Origin: Chloroflexota bacterium
GTDB taxonomy: Bacteria; Chloroflexota; Anaerolineae; Anaerolineales; Villigracilaceae
NCBI GenBank assembly: GCA_016191985.1
Contig: JACPVB010000027.1
Coordinates: forward strand, 1-26,781
Direction: 5' to 3'
Length of the DNA: 26,781 bases
The position numbers were made by a program, and so were the translations under genes. Below, piece by piece: positions 6,551 to 14,886 of this stretch; the stretch's first letter is position 1; each line of letters opens with the position of its first letter. The notes under the pieces are model-generated. The model was given only the letters and a program-made list of their open reading frames with translations. It made no database searches and was not told the DNA's origin.

Positions 6551-8136
6551 TACCCAACAACCCGACCATTCAACCTTGCATACATTTTTTTGTTATTCTC
6601 ATACACCGCCAAAAACTCACCGAAGAGTTCATCGTAAATCTTTCGGTGGTCAGGGTTTGGGATGTAGGTTTTTGCTACCGGCACGCGCGAAGCGATGTCT
6701 TCGTAGCGGATGTGACCCAGCGCCGCGCCAGCCAGCAAGGCCGCCCCGCGTACATTGACCTCAATCGGGTCCTTCATCTGGCGGATGGGACGGTTCAACA
6801 CATCCGCGTGAATCTGGCACCAGATATCCGACTTCGCGCCACCGCCGACCATGTTGATCGCCTCGATGGGTTTTTTGATGAATAGCTCGATGTACTTCAA
6901 CAGCCAGCGGGCGTTGTAAGCCACCCCCTCAAACACAGAACGCACCATATGCTCGCGCGTGGTGTGCAGGGACTGGTTGAAGAATCCGCCGCGCACAAAG
7001 CGATCTTCAACGGGAGTCCGCTCGCCATAGAGCCAGGGAGTGAAGATCAACTTGTCGCTTCCGGCGGGTGTCCGTGCGGCAATCTGGTCGAAGATTTTGT
7101 AGGCATTCTCAGGCTTTGTTGTTGTCGATAATTCATCCTGATGAAAGAAAATGTTGTCGCGTAAATATTGCAGGTTTACACCGGCGCAGTCCTGTTCGTT
7201 GGTGAGCAAATACCTGCCCGGGATGGCAGAGGGCAGCGCGGCAAGGTTGTGGAATACGTCTGTTTTCTTAAATGGAACATGGCAGGTCATCCACCCTGAC
7301 GTGCCGATGTAAAGATGAGTTTCGTAATCTCTCACGGCTCCCGACCCCACCGCCGCGGAATGTACATCGGGCGATCCGATGATGACTTGCACATCGTTAC
7401 GCAAGCCCCATTCCTTCGCAATCTGTGGACTCAAAACCCCCAGCACGTCGTTGGCTTGTTTCAAATCGGGCAGTTTATCGCGGTCAATTTTTGAAAGTTT
7501 AATCAGGCTTTCGTCATAGACAATGTTGTTGATGTTTCTATTGTCTGTCACCCAATGCAAAATAATCGAGTTGACCGAAGCGGCGGTTTTCCCCGTCAAC
7601 AACAAGCCGATGTAATCGATCGGTTCGAGGAATTTGTAGGCGCGCTCGTAAATTTCAGGGTGCACATTCTTGAAATACAAAATATGCGCGATGGGGTCCT
7701 TGCCTGAGTTGCCCGGCAGCCCGCCCGTGGCCTGGATCCATTTCAAAAGTTTTCCAAGCCCGTAGCCTTCCACTTTAAGCGCGCCGTCTGTGATCTCGCG
7801 CACGTAGGGTTCGCCGCGTGAATCCATCCAGATGATCGCGTTCGAAAGCGCCTTGCCCTCCTTGTCCACTGCCACTGTGCCAGACCATTGACCTGTAGTC
7901 CCAATCGCAATGATTTCATCATTGGGCACCAGCCCCTTGCCGAGCAGCCGTTTGACGACTGTGTTGATCGCCTCCCACCATTCCGCTGGAGATTGTTCCG
8001 CGCCGCCATCGGGCAAAAGCAAAACGCGGTTTTGCTGGAATTCACTGCCGATCAATTCCCCTTGTAACGAAAATAACGCAACCTTCGGTCCTGACGTCCC
8101 CAGGTCAATCGTGAGAATATATTTTTGCGTCGACAT
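6550..8136 (-). CDS. FGGY-family carbohydrate kinase (xylulokinase-like)
   Basis: A 528-residue sugar kinase with the actin-like ATPase fold. The N-terminal phosphate loop is LTIDLGTSGPKVALF and the substrate-side segment is IAIGTTGQWSGTVAVD. IIGSPDVHSAAVGSG holds the probable catalytic base, Asp257. The C-terminal adenosine region is INMVGGGAKSDIWCQIHADV. These kinases phosphorylate sugars or polyols in the cytoplasm; xylulokinase is the nearest named group that I recognise, but substrate is not deducible. The start at 8136 has GAGGAG five nt upstream; a GTG two codons earlier is less well placed. It is the last gene of a minus-strand run, 13 nt after the alcohol dehydrogenase, which suggests a paired role in polyol or sugar catabolism (inference). 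Its stop codon touches the possible cassette junction. Confidence 0.85.
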   Translation of the reverse strand: MSTQKYILTIDLGTSGPKVALFSLQGELIGSEFQQNRVLLLPDGGAEQSPAEWWEAINTVVKRLLGKGLVPNDEIIAIGTTGQWSGTVAVDKEGKALSNAIIWMDSRGEPYVREITDGALKVEGYGLGKLLKWIQATGGLPGNSGKDPIAHILYFKNVHPEIYERAYKFLEPIDYIGLLLTGKTAASVNSIILHWVTDNRNINNIVYDESLIKLSKIDRDKLPDLKQANDVLGVLSPQIAKEWGLRNDVQVIIGSPDVHSAAVGSGAVRDYETHLYIGTSGWMTCHVPFKKTDVFHNLAALPSAIPGRYLLTNEQDCAGVNLQYLRDNIFFHQDELSTTTKPENAYKIFDQIAARTPAGSDKLIFTPWLYGERTPVEDRFVRGGFFNQSLHTTREHMVRSVFEGVAYNARWLLKYIELFIKKPIEAINMVGGGAKSDIWCQIHADVLNRPIRQMKDPIEVNVRGAALLAGAALGHIRYEDIASRVPVAKTYIPNPDHRKIYDELFGEFLAVYENNKKMYARLNGRVVG

Positions 8137-8149
8137 GCCCACTCCTCAA

Positions 8150-9196
8150 TTAGATGATGGATAATACTTTTGCTCCACGAATTTTACCCTGCTTCATTTC
8201 GATCAACGCCCGGTTGGCGTCCTTCAATTCATATTCCTGAAATTCTGGTCTGATGTTCGCCTCCGCTGCGATTTGCAAAAACTCGCGCACGTCAGCGCGT
8301 GTCACATTCGCAACCGATTTGATTTCCTTCTCCATCCACAACTGCGTTGGATAATTTAATTGGAGAAGCACATCCTTATCCTTTTCCTCTTTACGGATCG
8401 CGTTGATGACCAGTCTGCCACCTGCCCTCAGACATTTCAACGCTTCCATGTCCGCGCCCCAAACTGGTGTGGTGTCGATGACAGCGTCCAACGCCTCAGG
8501 CGGATTCTCGTTAATGCCGCCCGCCCAGCTTGCTCCCAGTGAAAGGGCGAAATCCCGCTCTTCAGGGTTTCTGCTGAAAACGAAGATTGGAGAATTGGGA
8601 AATTTGTATTTTGCCAGTTTCAATACCAAATGATTCGATCCGCCAAAGCCCATCAATCCCAGGCTTTGTCCATTTTGCAAATTGCTCAAGCGCAGTGACC
8701 TGTATCCAATTGCGCCCGCGCACAACAACGGCGCGGCCTCTGAATCTGAGAGCAGATTTGGAATCGGATAAACGAATTCAGAGCGAATTTTCATGTATTC
8801 GGCATAGCCGCCATGGATGTCCCGCCCCGTCGCTTTGAATTCGGGGCAAAGATTTTCCTGCCCGCTTTTGCAGAAATCACACTCCCCGCACGCGGATGCA
8901 ATCCACGCCACGCCGACGTGAGAACCCTTCTGGAGTCCAGCAGCTTGCTGCTGGTTTTTCGACAGCAAGCTGTCGGACTCCAGAGTTCCTACCACCTGAT
9001 GCCCCAAAATCACAGGCAACTTTGGCGGTGGAGTCCGCCCTTCGATCTCGTCCAACTCGGTGTGGCAGACTCCGCAGCGAGTGACTTTGATGAGCACTTC
9101 GCCCGCAGCGAGAATCGGCTCGGGGTGTTGGACCAGCTTTAGAGGAGAGTGAAGCGGATTTACTTCTCCAATCGAATCAAGCAGCATAGCTTTCAT
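8150..9196 (-). CDS. Zinc-dependent alcohol dehydrogenase (MDR family) with an embedded palindrome
   Basis: A 348-residue medium-chain dehydrogenase that interconverts alcohols and aldehydes or ketones with NAD(P). Catalytic zinc ligands are Cys44 (CGVCHTEL), His66 (LGHQVVG; the usual Glu after this His is Gln here) and Cys159. Structural zinc ligands are Cys103, 106, 109 and 117. The nucleotide-binding segment is SLGLMGFGGSNHLVL, where the usual GxGGLG is GFGGSN. Residues 71-90 are encoded by a 56-base multi-hairpin palindrome replacing the normal VEAVG...GDRV-type turn and making it about six residues longer. The zinc sites are intact, so activity is plausible. It starts 4 nt after the upstream methyltransferase stop and is followed 13 nt later by the FGGY kinase. 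Confidence 0.88.
   Translation of the reverse strand: MKAMLLDSIGEVNPLHSPLKLVQHPEPILAAGEVLIKVTRCGVCHTELDEIEGRTPPPKLPVILGHQVVGTLESDSLLSKNQQQAAGLQKGSHVGVAWIASACGECDFCKSGQENLCPEFKATGRDIHGGYAEYMKIRSEFVYPIPNLLSDSEAAPLLCAGAIGYRSLRLSNLQNGQSLGLMGFGGSNHLVLKLAKYKFPNSPIFVFSRNPEERDFALSLGASWAGGINENPPEALDAVIDTTPVWGADMEALKCLRAGGRLVINAIRKEEKDKDVLLQLNYPTQLWMEKEIKSVANVTRADVREFLQIAAEANIRPEFQEYELKDANRALIEMKQGKIRGAKVLSII
8929..8984. repeat. Three-stem palindromic element inside the alcohol dehydrogenase gene
   Basis: Outer arms TCTGGAGTCC (8929-8938) and GGACTCCAGA (8975-8984) are exact complements. They enclose two perfect hairpins: CCAGCAGC-TT-GCTGCTGG (8937-8954, overlapping the outer arm by two bases) and GACAGC-AA-GCTGTC (8961-8974). 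The 56 bases read in frame as residues 71-90 of the enzyme. Confidence 0.85.
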
Positions 9197-9200
9197 GTCA

Positions 9201-9749
9201 TCAAAATAGAAACGGGATGAATCGTTTCGTATGCTCCATATATTTTTGATATTCCGTACCGAAGAATTGGATGCACTCGGCTTCGTCCGCTTTGGCGGTG
9301 GCGATCAGAAATAAAGTGGCAGCCATTGCAAGAGCCATCCCGAACACGGACGGAGATTTAAAGAAGATGCCCCACGCCAGCAAAAACAAGGAGCTATAAA
9401 GTGGATGGCGAATGTATTTGTAAATGCCGCTTGTTACGAGGGTTGTCGTTTTCTCGAATGCCAGCAGGGTGGAGTCGCTTTCCCGTTTTTCGGCTGGCCT
9501 GCCTTGCGTCCGTAAAAAATGGACGCCAAACCCCAATGGAATGAGAGAGGCAAATAACAAGACCCATGCAAGGATTTGATTCCATGCCAGCGGTTTGTAA
9601 AACCAGAAACTTACATTGAGCAGGAATAATCCCAAAATACATTCCCATGCAAAGAAGCGGTAAAAGCCGTGAGAGCGCGGCACTCGTAGTGAACGCCGTG
9701 AGAAATAAGTCAACAATGCTGTGCCGATTCCGAAAGCAATGACTTTCAT
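9201..9749 (-). CDS. Isoprenylcysteine carboxyl methyltransferase-like membrane protein
   Basis: A 182-residue integral membrane protein of the ICMT/phospholipid methyltransferase superfamily. Several hydrophobic segments (about 3-16, 34-50, 57-78, 118-150) precede or surround the SAM-binding core GIYKYIRHPLYSS (108-120). The C-terminal signature is FFGTEYQKYMEHTKRFIPFLF. Bacterial members methylate small molecules or lipids, since prenylated proteins are absent; the substrate is unknown. The start ATG lies one base after the stop of the TfoX-domain gene (TAAAATG), and the stop is 4 nt before the alcohol dehydrogenase, so this is firmly an operon member. Confidence 0.8.
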   Translation of the reverse strand: MKVIAFGIGTALLTYFSRRSLRVPRSHGFYRFFAWECILGLFLLNVSFWFYKPLAWNQILAWVLLFASLIPLGFGVHFLRTQGRPAEKRESDSTLLAFEKTTTLVTSGIYKYIRHPLYSSLFLLAWGIFFKSPSVFGMALAMAATLFLIATAKADEAECIQFFGTEYQKYMEHTKRFIPFLF

Positions 9750-9750
9750 T

Positions 9751-10077
9751 TTATTTTGGTGGGAGGGTCAACGCAAATTCAATTCCTTCTTTGACCCATG
9801 TACTCAATTGTTTGACGGTCTTGCATCCTGCGGGTTCAACGATCAGCCAGCCTTTCATCGGCTTGCCGGTGATGTCGAAAACTTTCGTGTGCGCTTTTTT
9901 CAGCAGCGCCGCATGTTTTTGCGGCTCGACCCGCACGATCAAATTTTCCTTATGAACGCCGCAAGCCATGTTTCCGTGGACAAGAAACCCAACGCCGCCA
10001 AACATTTTCTTTTCAACGAATGGGATTTCACCAAACTCAGGCCGTATTCGCTCTGCCAGCTTTATATCGTACGCCAT
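9751..10077 (-). CDS. TfoX N-terminal domain protein
   Basis: A 108-residue protein covering the TfoX/Sxy N-terminal domain only. Signatures are KKMFGGVGFLVHGNMACGV, then LIVRVEP and FDITGKPMKGWLIVEP. In gammaproteobacteria full-length TfoX/Sxy regulates competence with CRP and has a second C-terminal domain. Stand-alone N-domains like this are common elsewhere and of unknown role, so a competence function should not be assumed. It starts 28 nt after upp and is followed by the ICMT-like gene with one base between them. Confidence 0.82.
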   Translation of the reverse strand: MAYDIKLAERIRPEFGEIPFVEKKMFGGVGFLVHGNMACGVHKENLIVRVEPQKHAALLKKAHTKVFDITGKPMKGWLIVEPAGCKTVKQLSTWVKEGIEFALTLPPK

Positions 10078-10105
10078 TCAATCTCCAGTCTCCAATTCCT
10101 TATTT

Positions 10106-10732
10106 CTATCCCGTCCCAAACTGCCGATCTCCCGCGTCGCCCAGCCCGGGGACGATGTATGCGCGTTCGTTGAGATGATCGTCAATGGCGGCGGTGAAAA
10201 TATCGATATCGGGGTGGGCGGTTTGCATGGCTTTGATCCCTTCCGGTGCGGCGATGAGGCCAACGTATTTGATCTTCTTCACCCCCCAGCGTTTGAGAAT
10301 CTCAGCGGTGGCGGTGGCGGAGCCGCCGGTGGCAAGCATGGGGTCAAGGATGAGACAAACGGAGACGCGCGGGTCAACGGGTAGTTTGTTGTAATACTCC
10401 ACAGGTTTAAGGGTGTGCTCGTCGCGGTATAACCCAATGTGCCAAACCTCGGCGGAGGGCATCAATTCCCAAATACCTTCCACCATGCCCAGCCCCGCGC
10501 GCAGGATGGGAACGAGGCCGATCTTTTCTTTTAATTGCTGTGCCTTCATTTTTTCAAGCGGGGTTTCGATCTCAACTTCCATGGTTTGCAGGTCGGCGGT
10601 GGCTTCATATGCGAGAAGTCCCGCAATCTCTCGAACGAGTTCGCGGAACTTCTTGGGTTCGGTCTTCTTGTCTCTTAATCGTGAAAGTTTGTGTGCGACA
10701 AGCGGATGTTTGGATTCGTGGACAATGGACAT
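10106..10732 (-). CDS. upp: Uracil phosphoribosyltransferase
   Basis: A 208-residue enzyme of pyrimidine salvage that converts uracil and PRPP to UMP and pyrophosphate in the cytoplasm. Key segments are VPILRAGLGMVEG (about 74-86), the PRPP loop LILDPMLATGGSA (about 127-139) and the uracil-binding tail YIVPGLGDAGDRQFGT. The length is normal for Upp. The start has AGGAG seven nt upstream. It is the first gene of a run that continues into the TfoX-domain gene 28 nt downstream; a TATAAT box lies upstream. Confidence 0.95.
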   Translation of the reverse strand: MSIVHESKHPLVAHKLSRLRDKKTEPKKFRELVREIAGLLAYEATADLQTMEVEIETPLEKMKAQQLKEKIGLVPILRAGLGMVEGIWELMPSAEVWHIGLYRDEHTLKPVEYYNKLPVDPRVSVCLILDPMLATGGSATATAEILKRWGVKKIKYVGLIAAPEGIKAMQTAHPDIDIFTAAIDDHLNERAYIVPGLGDAGDRQFGTG

Positions 10733-10760
10733 GGGATTCTCCTGAAGGGTGGTTATGTCT

Positions 10761-10766
10761 ATTATA
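10761..10766 (-). promoter_or_regulatory. Probable -10 box of the upp promoter
   Basis: On the minus strand TATAAT occurs exactly, 28 nt before the upp start codon, in the short divergent gap before the radical SAM gene. No good -35 hexamer is seen at 16-18 nt (closest GGGTCA), so this is a moderate call based on one box and its position. Confidence 0.45.
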
Positions 10767-10839
10767 GCGTGAAGGTGATATTTGACCCATGACTCTTTGG
10801 AAAAATGCGGCTACACTGAAATTGGCAAAAGGAGAAATT

Positions 10840-11733
10840 ATGAAACTCTCTGGCCTTCATATTTTGCTTACGTATCAATGCACCTTCGAGTGCGATCATT
10901 GTTTTGTGTGGGGGAGTCCGTGGCAAAAGGGAACTCTCACTTATGAGCAAATTGAGCAAATCCTTGAACAGGCAAAAGAGGCGGGTGTAACGTCGATTTA
11001 TTTTGAAGGCGGCGAGCCGTTCCTGTATTACGCCATTTTGGTCCGCGCTGTCCGCAAGGCGGCGGATATGGGTTTCTCCGTTGGCATTGTGTCCAATGCG
11101 TATTGGGCAAACTCGGTGGCCGATGCCGAGGAATGGCTGCGTCCTTTTGCCGGGCGTGTGGATGACCTCACCGTGAGCAGTGATCTTTTTCATTGCGGCG
11201 AATGTTTGGGAGAACGTCCGCAGAATGCGCTGGTTGCGGCAAAGTGGTTGAACATTCCAACAGGCATGATTAGCATTGCCCAGCCTGATGTCGACGCGAA
11301 ACAAACGCATGGTCAGATCGAAGAGGAGGAGGGCGCGGTTATGTATCGTGGTCGGGCGGCGAAAATGCTTGCCGAAAAAGCAACCAGCCATCCCTGGGAA
11401 AGATTCGATTCCTGTCCGCATGAAGATTTGCGCGAGCCGGGGCGCGTCCATCTTGATCCGCTGGGCAATATCCATATTTGTCAGGGATTGGTGATCGGTA
11501 ATTTGTTTGAAAAGTCATTGAAGCAAATTTGCGAAGAATACAACACGGACGCGCATCCGATTTGCGGACTGCTGCTGAATGGCGGACCTGCCGCGCTTGT
11601 GACGGAATATAACCTGCACCACGCCGCGCACTACGCTGATGCCTGCCACCTGTGCTACGAAGCAAGGACTACGCTGAGGCAGCGCTTCCCCGACCTGCTC
11701 GCGCCCGATCAAATGTATGGAGTGATGAAATGA
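10840..11733 (+). CDS. Radical SAM protein with SPASM-like C-terminal cysteines
   Basis: A 297-residue radical SAM enzyme. The 4Fe-4S cluster motif is Cys14-x3-Cys18-x2-Cys21 (TYQCTFECDHCFVW) at the start of the barrel, followed by FEGGEPFLYY, the GGEP-type SAM contact. The C-terminal half has further cysteines: FDSCPHED, HICQGLVIGNLFEKS and CHLCYEA. These resemble a SPASM/twitch auxiliary-cluster region, usually found in enzymes modifying peptides or proteins. The start at 10840 has AAAGGAG just upstream; an in-frame ATG at 10789 lacks one. The gene overlaps the next by ATGA, so the two are probably translated together. Substrate unknown, and no precursor-peptide gene is evident nearby. Confidence 0.82.
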   Translation: MKLSGLHILLTYQCTFECDHCFVWGSPWQKGTLTYEQIEQILEQAKEAGVTSIYFEGGEPFLYYAILVRAVRKAADMGFSVGIVSNAYWANSVADAEEWLRPFAGRVDDLTVSSDLFHCGECLGERPQNALVAAKWLNIPTGMISIAQPDVDAKQTHGQIEEEEGAVMYRGRAAKMLAEKATSHPWERFDSCPHEDLREPGRVHLDPLGNIHICQGLVIGNLFEKSLKQICEEYNTDAHPICGLLLNGGPAALVTEYNLHHAAHYADACHLCYEARTTLRQRFPDLLAPDQMYGVMK

Positions 11734-12173
11734 AGGGAAATGATTTTATGGCCTGGGCCTTGCGCTCGCCACTGCACGGCATGTTGAGCAGCGGGATGAT
11801 GTTGATCACAGTCACAGGGCGCAGGACGGGCAGGCAATATACAACCCCCGTTGGTTATTATGAAGAAGGCGGATACCTTTGGGTGCTCACCAGCCGCGAG
11901 CGGACGTGGTGGAAGAACCTGCAAGGCGGCGCGCAAGTTGACCTGTTGTTGAAGCGCAGGCTGGTGCATGGTTTTGCCGAAACAGAATTGGATGAAGCTG
12001 CTGTTGAGAAACTCATGTGCGCGTATATTCGCCATATTCCCCAGGCGGCAAAGCCAATGGGCATTCGCGTGGAAAATAAAACGCCAAACGACGAGGATAT
12101 TGCGCGAATTGCAAAAGACAGGTTGTTCGTCAAAATCAAGTTGGCATCAGCATCTTCCGAAAGAACCTCGTAG
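11730..12173 (+). CDS. Deazaflavin (F420)-dependent nitroreductase-family protein
   Basis: A 147-residue split-beta-barrel protein of the DDN/DUF385 family, which uses F420H2 to reduce quinones or nitro compounds. The diagnostic region is LITVTGRRTGRQYTTPVGYY, then LWVLTSRERTWWKNLQGGAQV. The start at 11730 overlaps the radical SAM stop (ATGA) and removes 26 upstream residues that are only a frame extension into the preceding gene. No membrane segment. The cofactor assignment comes from the family; whether this organism makes F420 cannot be seen here. Confidence 0.8.
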   Translation: MKGNDFMAWALRSPLHGMLSSGMMLITVTGRRTGRQYTTPVGYYEEGGYLWVLTSRERTWWKNLQGGAQVDLLLKRRLVHGFAETELDEAAVEKLMCAYIRHIPQAAKPMGIRVENKTPNDEDIARIAKDRLFVKIKLASASSERTS

Positions 12174-12416
12174 CGGCGACCTGAGTCACTACCCGAAAGA
12201 CTGCTGGTTTTGCGATGTATTTTGACTAAAAAATCTTCTTGAAATCCAATCTCGTTAACGTTACAATCAAATTGAAGTCCAGTTGTTTGTTGTGGCACTT
12301 TAGTAACAGTCATTGGATTCTAAAATCATAATTTATATTATGAATGATATGGCGATACAACAATAGGGCCGATGGAAAGACTTTCCAAATCCCTCTTTCC
12401 CTCTTAGGATTGTAAC

Positions 12417-14066
12417 GTGATAAAACTTTCAGGGCCTTCCAAATTTATCCTTCTTATTACCGTAGGTATTTTTATATCTGAAGTGGTTGTGATGGGAATC
12501 ATAGCCACCATGGATTCTTTGCCATATCTCCAGCTCTCGGTTGTTGACGCAACTTTAATGATATTGCTGGCGACGCCTCTTTTGTATTTTTTCTCGCTTC
12601 GTCCGCTGTTAAAGGTGATAGCGGAGCGGGAGGCCGAAATTGCCCAACGCAGGCAAACAGAAGCCCAGCTTCGTATCCAGACCAAGGCGCTTGAAACGGC
12701 GGCGAATGGAGTCATTGTCACAAACAAGGATGGAAAGATCATCTGGGCAAACCAGGCGTTTGCCCAGATGACAGGATATTCCGTTGCGGAAGTATTGGGC
12801 AAATCGCCGAATTTTTTAAACTCAGGGGTGCATGACGCGGATTTTTACAAACGTTTGTGGGAAACCATCACTTCCGGTACCGTCTGGCATGGGGAGATTA
12901 CGAACCGCCGCAAAGACGGCACTTACTACATTGACGAACAGACCATTACACCGGTTTTCAATTCATCCGGCGAGATCGAAAATTTCATCGCGATTCAGCA
13001 GGACGTCACCGAACGCAAGCACGCCGAGAATGCTCTGCTCGAAAGCGAGGAAAAATTCCGCGCACTCGCAGATTGGACGTATGACTGGGAAGTATGGCTG
13101 GATCCGCAGGGCGATATTGTCTATATGTCCCCTTCGTGCGAACGTATTTCAGGTTTTCATCCTGAGGAGTTTGTCGCTAACTCCAATTTATTGTTGGAAA
13201 TCATCCACCCGGATGATAAGCAATTCTATCAAGAGCACCAACGGGCGCTTCATAATGAGGCAACGGGTCCCTTGACTGTGGAATACCGCATCATTGCCCG
13301 TGATGGGAGCGAACATTGGATTGAGCATATCTGTCGCCCCCTCCTGGGGAAAGACAGCCGATACCTGGGACGTCGAATAAGCAACCGCGATATCACCGAA
13401 CGGAAACGGGCAGAGAAGGATATTAAGGAACGCGAGGAAAATCAGCATTTGTTGACCCAAACCATCCATACCATGCAGATAGATATCGCGCGCGACCTGC
13501 ATGATACGGTTGGGCAGAATATCAGTTTTCTGCGTATGAAGCTCGACCACATGGTAGAGACGGGTCTTCTCGCAAATCCGGATATCGCTCTGGATTTAAA
13601 ACGCATGAACGAAGTGGCGAATGAATCCTATGACATGATACGTGGAACATTGGCGGTACTTCAATTGGAGGATACCAATGATCTTTCTCATCTTTTTGCC
13701 AGGTATGCGGCTCAAATTGAAGAGCGTTCATCGTTCGCGATCGATTTTGCCAGCCATGGAAACCCGAGGCCGGTATCTCCCAGCCAAATGCGTCAGTTAT
13801 TCTATGTTTTCCGAGAGGTATTAAGCAATATCGAAAAACACGCGAACGCCAGCCAGGTGTCCCTGGATCTGACCTGGGAGGAGAAATATATGACCCTGGT
13901 CATATTTGATAATGGCCGTGGTTTCGACTCGACCAATTCACAATACGACGGACACTATGGTTTGCAATTCATTCGGGACAGGCTGGATTCACTGAACGGG
14001 TCGATCTCCATATATTCCGCGGTCGGTTCCGGCGCGGATATTATTATCCACGTGCCTTATAAGTGA
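12417..14066 (+). CDS. PAS-PAS sensor histidine kinase (NarL-type HisKA_3)
   Basis: A 549-residue membrane-attached sensor kinase. Two transmembrane helices (about 9-30 and 42-62) leave almost no external domain, so sensing is probably by the two PAS domains: PAS1 about 85-200 with its PAC end at FIAIQQDVTERK, and PAS2 about 212-330 ending at RRISNRDITERK. A HisKA_3 dimerisation segment carries the phosphoacceptor His362 in IARDLHDTVGQN. The HATPase region shows the N box around Asn471 (REVLSNIEKHA) and the G1 box DNGRGFD. The start is GTG with AGGAT upstream, and no ATG precedes the first helix. The cognate regulator follows 37 nt downstream. Ligand unknown; no heme or FAD motif was seen in the PAS domains. 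Confidence 0.88.
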   Translation: MIKLSGPSKFILLITVGIFISEVVVMGIIATMDSLPYLQLSVVDATLMILLATPLLYFFSLRPLLKVIAEREAEIAQRRQTEAQLRIQTKALETAANGVIVTNKDGKIIWANQAFAQMTGYSVAEVLGKSPNFLNSGVHDADFYKRLWETITSGTVWHGEITNRRKDGTYYIDEQTITPVFNSSGEIENFIAIQQDVTERKHAENALLESEEKFRALADWTYDWEVWLDPQGDIVYMSPSCERISGFHPEEFVANSNLLLEIIHPDDKQFYQEHQRALHNEATGPLTVEYRIIARDGSEHWIEHICRPLLGKDSRYLGRRISNRDITERKRAEKDIKEREENQHLLTQTIHTMQIDIARDLHDTVGQNISFLRMKLDHMVETGLLANPDIALDLKRMNEVANESYDMIRGTLAVLQLEDTNDLSHLFARYAAQIEERSSFAIDFASHGNPRPVSPSQMRQLFYVFREVLSNIEKHANASQVSLDLTWEEKYMTLVIFDNGRGFDSTNSQYDGHYGLQFIRDRLDSLNGSISIYSAVGSGADIIIHVPYK

Positions 14067-14103
14067 TGATCGTTATCCCCTGAACAGGAAATTAATAACC
14101 TAG

Positions 14104-14751
14104 ATGATAAAAATAATTATCGTTGATGACCATATCCTTTTCCGCGAAGGATTAGCTTCAATCATTCGCTCCGAAGCGGACATTGAAGTTGTCGGCCTGG
14201 CTGGGACAGTCCACGACGCCGTGGAGATGGCCGCCAGGATTAAGCCCGACATTATTTTGATGGATTTTTCATTACCGGACGGCACCGGCGCAGACGCGAC
14301 AAGTCTAATTCTTGATACGCATCCAGGCTGCAGTATTATTTTCCTGACCATGACCGATGAAGATGAAAATCTGTTTGGCGCAATTCGCAGCGGCGCCAAG
14401 GGATATTTGCTTAAAGATATGCATCCATCAAAACTTGTCGCCTCCATACGTTCGGTTCATAAAGGAGAAAGCGCCCTATCAAGGTCAATGACCCTTCGCC
14501 TGATGAAGGAACTATCCCAGACGAGGAAGCCCGATGCGTTTCAAACAGCTCCGACACTGACCCGCAGGGAATTGGATGTGCTTCGCGCGATTTCAGCCGG
14601 GAAAACCAACCAGGAAATCGGAAAGGATCTTTTTCTTTCTGAAAATACCGTCAAATATCATGTCCATTCGATCCTTGAAAAGCTGCATCTCAAGGATCGA
14701 AGAGAGGCGGCCGCTTTTGCAAGGGAGCGCGGCCTGATTAAAAAGGATTAA
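14104..14751 (+). CDS. NarL/FixJ-family response regulator
   Basis: A 215-residue two-domain regulator. The receiver has acidic residues Asp8 and Asp9, phospho-acceptor Asp54 (ILMDFSLPDG), Thr82 and Lys104 (YLLKD). The LuxR-type helix-turn-helix spans about 150-210, with TRRELDVLRAISAGKTNQEI and LFLSENTVKYHVHSI. Phosphorylation by the adjacent kinase should promote DNA binding. An AGGAA element lies about a dozen nt upstream of the ATG. A strong terminator follows, so kinase and regulator form their own transcript; the downstream receiver-like gene and multicopper oxidase are possible targets but this is not shown by any binding site. Confidence 0.92.
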   Translation: MIKIIIVDDHILFREGLASIIRSEADIEVVGLAGTVHDAVEMAARIKPDIILMDFSLPDGTGADATSLILDTHPGCSIIFLTMTDEDENLFGAIRSGAKGYLLKDMHPSKLVASIRSVHKGESALSRSMTLRLMKELSQTRKPDAFQTAPTLTRRELDVLRAISAGKTNQEIGKDLFLSENTVKYHVHSILEKLHLKDRREAAAFARERGLIKKD

Positions 14752-14772
14752 TCAGGGGATTAATTCCTCGGT

Positions 14773-14804
14773 AAAAAGACTACCCGTTTCGGGTAGTCTT
14801 TTTT
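14773..14804 (+). terminator. Rho-independent terminator after the response regulator
   Basis: Stem AAAAAGACTACCCG, loop TTT, then CGGGTAGTCTTTTT with a continuing T run. Complementarity is perfect, and with flanking A and T runs it could act on both strands. Confidence 0.9.
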
Positions 14805-14886
14805 ATTCCAATAGGTTGGGGTGGATGGATGTACGCCAACTCCATGCTGCGATATTCTTGAAATTGTAAATAGGGATTATCCGCGA

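Noticed and set aside
9751..10077. Competence regulator TfoX/Sxy
   Set aside because: Only the N-terminal domain is present and the neighbours have no link to DNA uptake.
10789..10839. N-terminal extension of the radical SAM protein from the ATG at 10789
   Set aside because: There is no ribosome site before it, while AAAGGAG precedes the ATG at 10840, and the cluster motif is normally near the start.
10762..11475. Minus-strand open frame of 237 codons opposite the radical SAM gene
   Set aside because: The opposite strand has the cluster-binding cysteines and a good ribosome site; this frame is a codon-bias shadow.
12174..12416. Gap before the histidine kinase searched for a small gene or RNA
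   Set aside because: AT-rich stretch near 12325-12350 could hold a promoter, but no hairpin, frame or defined box could be supported.
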